The position numbers and the translations under genes are program-made. This document shows positions 53,018 through 54,906 of a stretch of 54,906 nt of DNA, one piece after another (positions within the stretch are counted from its first letter, which is position 1; each line of letters starts with the position of its first letter). The DNA comes from Polaromonas sp. Its GTDB lineage: Bacteria > Pseudomonadota > Gammaproteobacteria > Burkholderiales > Burkholderiaceae_C. The notes under the pieces were generated by a model. It was not told where the DNA came from. It saw only the letters and a program-made list of their open reading frames with translations, and did no database searches. The stretch is taken from NCBI GenBank assembly GCA_021153985.1, contig JAJKJM010000199.1:1-54906 (forward strand), written 5' to 3'.

Positions 53018-53210
53018 GTCCGGTTTGTTGCGGGTGCGTGGCGCTCAGTCCCGTACCTTTGCGGCCCAGGCCACGCATGAGCTTCATCCTAGTACTGCCG
53101 CCCCTTACCTGCTGAACGGCTAAAGGTGTTTGTGCTGTCAGCAAGGGCTTACATTGCCCGAGCTCCGCGCGGTGATTGCGGCGTGCCGACCGCTGCGTGA
53201 GCCACAAACA

Positions 53211-53239
53211 GAAAAGCCCCTGACTTGCGGCAGGGGCTT
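53211..53239 (-). terminator. Terminator of the atp operon
   Basis: AAGCCCCTG (53214-53222) pairs with CAGGGGCTT (53231-53239). On the minus strand the second arm is followed by TTTCTGTTT, so it ends transcription coming from atpC. Confidence 0.75.
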
Positions 53240-53287
53240 GAGGCAACCAGTGACGGCTGCGCCGGAGGCCGAAGCCACCGTTGATTT

Positions 53288-53707
53288 TTACTTTTTCTGG
53301 CGATATTTGCGCAAGGCGGCAATCTGTGCGGCCATGACGGCCAGCTCGGATTGCGCCATGGCGATGTCGATGTCGCTTTTTGCGTTCTTCAGGGCTTCTT
53401 CAGCGGCAGCCTTGGCTTCGCTGGCCTTCGTCTCGTCGAGGTCCTTGCCGCGAATGGCGGTGTCACTGAGCACGGTCACGCAGTTGGGCTGCACTTCAAG
53501 CAGGCCGCCGGCCACGAACACAAACTCTTCGCTGCCGTCGGCCTTTTCAATGCGCACGGCACCGGGCTTGATGCGGGTGATCAGCGGGGTGTGGCGCGGG
53601 TAAATGCCCAACTCGCCAGCTTCACCAGGCAAAGCCACAAAGCGCGCTTCACCCGAGAAGATGGACTCTTCTGCGGAGACAACGTCGACGTGGATGGTTG
53701 TTGACAT
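53288..53707 (-). CDS. atpC: ATP synthase epsilon subunit
   Basis: The 139-residue protein begins [20 protein letters not shown], has the beta-sandwich signature [20 protein letters not shown] and a helical C-terminal half ([20 protein letters not shown]) ending RKYRQKK. It is part of the F1 stalk and limits ATP hydrolysis. It is the last gene of the atp operon, followed by a terminator at 53211. Confidence 0.96.
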   Translation of the reverse strand: MSTTIHVDVVSAEESIFSGEARFVALPGEAGELGIYPRHTPLITRIKPGAVRIEKADGSEEFVFVAGGLLEVQPNCVTVLSDTAIRGKDLDETKASEAKAAAEEALKNAKSDIDIAMAQSELAVMAAQIAALRKYRQKK

Positions 53708-53776
53708 AAGCGTTCCTTACATTAAAAAGTTTGGAGAAAGCAAGCAGTTGGGATGAGCCGCCAGGCGCTGCGCGGA

Positions 53777-53794
53777 AATGTGCAAATGCACATT
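53777..53794. other. Small hairpin in the atpD-atpC spacer
   Basis: AATGTGC (53777-53783) and GCACATT (53788-53794) form a 7-bp stem around AAAT. It lies in a 128-bp gap between atpD and atpC, wider than the few tens of bases common between these genes. Whether it tunes expression of atpC is unknown. Confidence 0.4.
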
Positions 53795-53835
53795 GAGCAC
53801 AGCAACAACGCGGATCGCCCAAATGCGCCGCTTTA

Positions 53836-54906
<1,071 letters not shown>

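Overview
The window looks like a chromosome segment of a high-GC betaproteobacterium of the family Comamonadaceae (Polaromonas/Rhodoferax/Acidovorax-like). This rests on the split transhydrogenase (pntAA/pntAB/pntB), pilT-pilU, the minimalist PutA, the yraN-diaA-dolP-type cluster, and two short dispersed repeat families that I associate with this group from memory. No species was identified.

Layout. 1-16.6 kb is ordinary housekeeping: proton-translocating transhydrogenase operon with one extra secreted-protein gene inside it, acyl-CoA ligase, MTA/SAH nucleosidase, bifunctional PutA with a divergent Lrp-type regulator, an amino-acid-type ABC binding protein, a DUF3617 protein, YggS, PilT and PilU, and a beta-hydroxyacid dehydrogenase. 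16.6-17.9 kb holds a BON-domain lipoprotein and a DiaA/GmhA-type SIS protein. 35.25-37.8 kb holds yraN, rsmI and a Bcr/CflA transporter. YraN, DiaA and the BON lipoprotein normally lie side by side, so the 17 kb between them (about 18.05-35.12 kb) is best read as an inserted island.

The island is a two-partner secretion / contact-dependent inhibition type locus on the minus strand: TpsB transporter, an unrecognised secreted protein, a 3055-residue TpsA exoprotein with a C-terminal toxin-like region, and a small gene 2 bp behind it that is probably its immunity gene. Downstream lie an orphan immunity-like gene, a rearranged and frameshifted second copy of the TpsA C-terminal part with a different toxin-like end and its own small gene, a 59-codon remnant, a 33-bp TpsA scrap and the tail of a sugar-epimerase-like gene. 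The island is bracketed by two same-orientation copies of a ~60-bp dispersed repeat (family A) sharing an identical 19-bp core. A 46-bp sequence (40/46 identical) lies about 20 bp behind each of two toxin-adjacent immunity genes.

38-53 kb returns to core genes: BamE-like lipoprotein, DnaQ-type exonuclease, tRNA-Arg(CCG), a diheme cytochrome c, YheT hydrolase and NTF2-like protein, a LemA/TPM/TPM operon, a 47-codon membrane peptide not previously delimited by size-filtered ORF calling, and the four-gene ligase-associated DNA-damage-response operon (MBL exonuclease, ATP-dependent ligase, Lhr-like helicase, PdeM). The window ends in atpC and a partial atpD.

The second theme is repeat family A: ten copies were read by eye, five inside reading frames (three in putA, one in yggS, one in the lhr-like helicase gene) without breaking them, and two that supply the stop codon of the adjoining gene. 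A second family (B) also sits in frame in putA.
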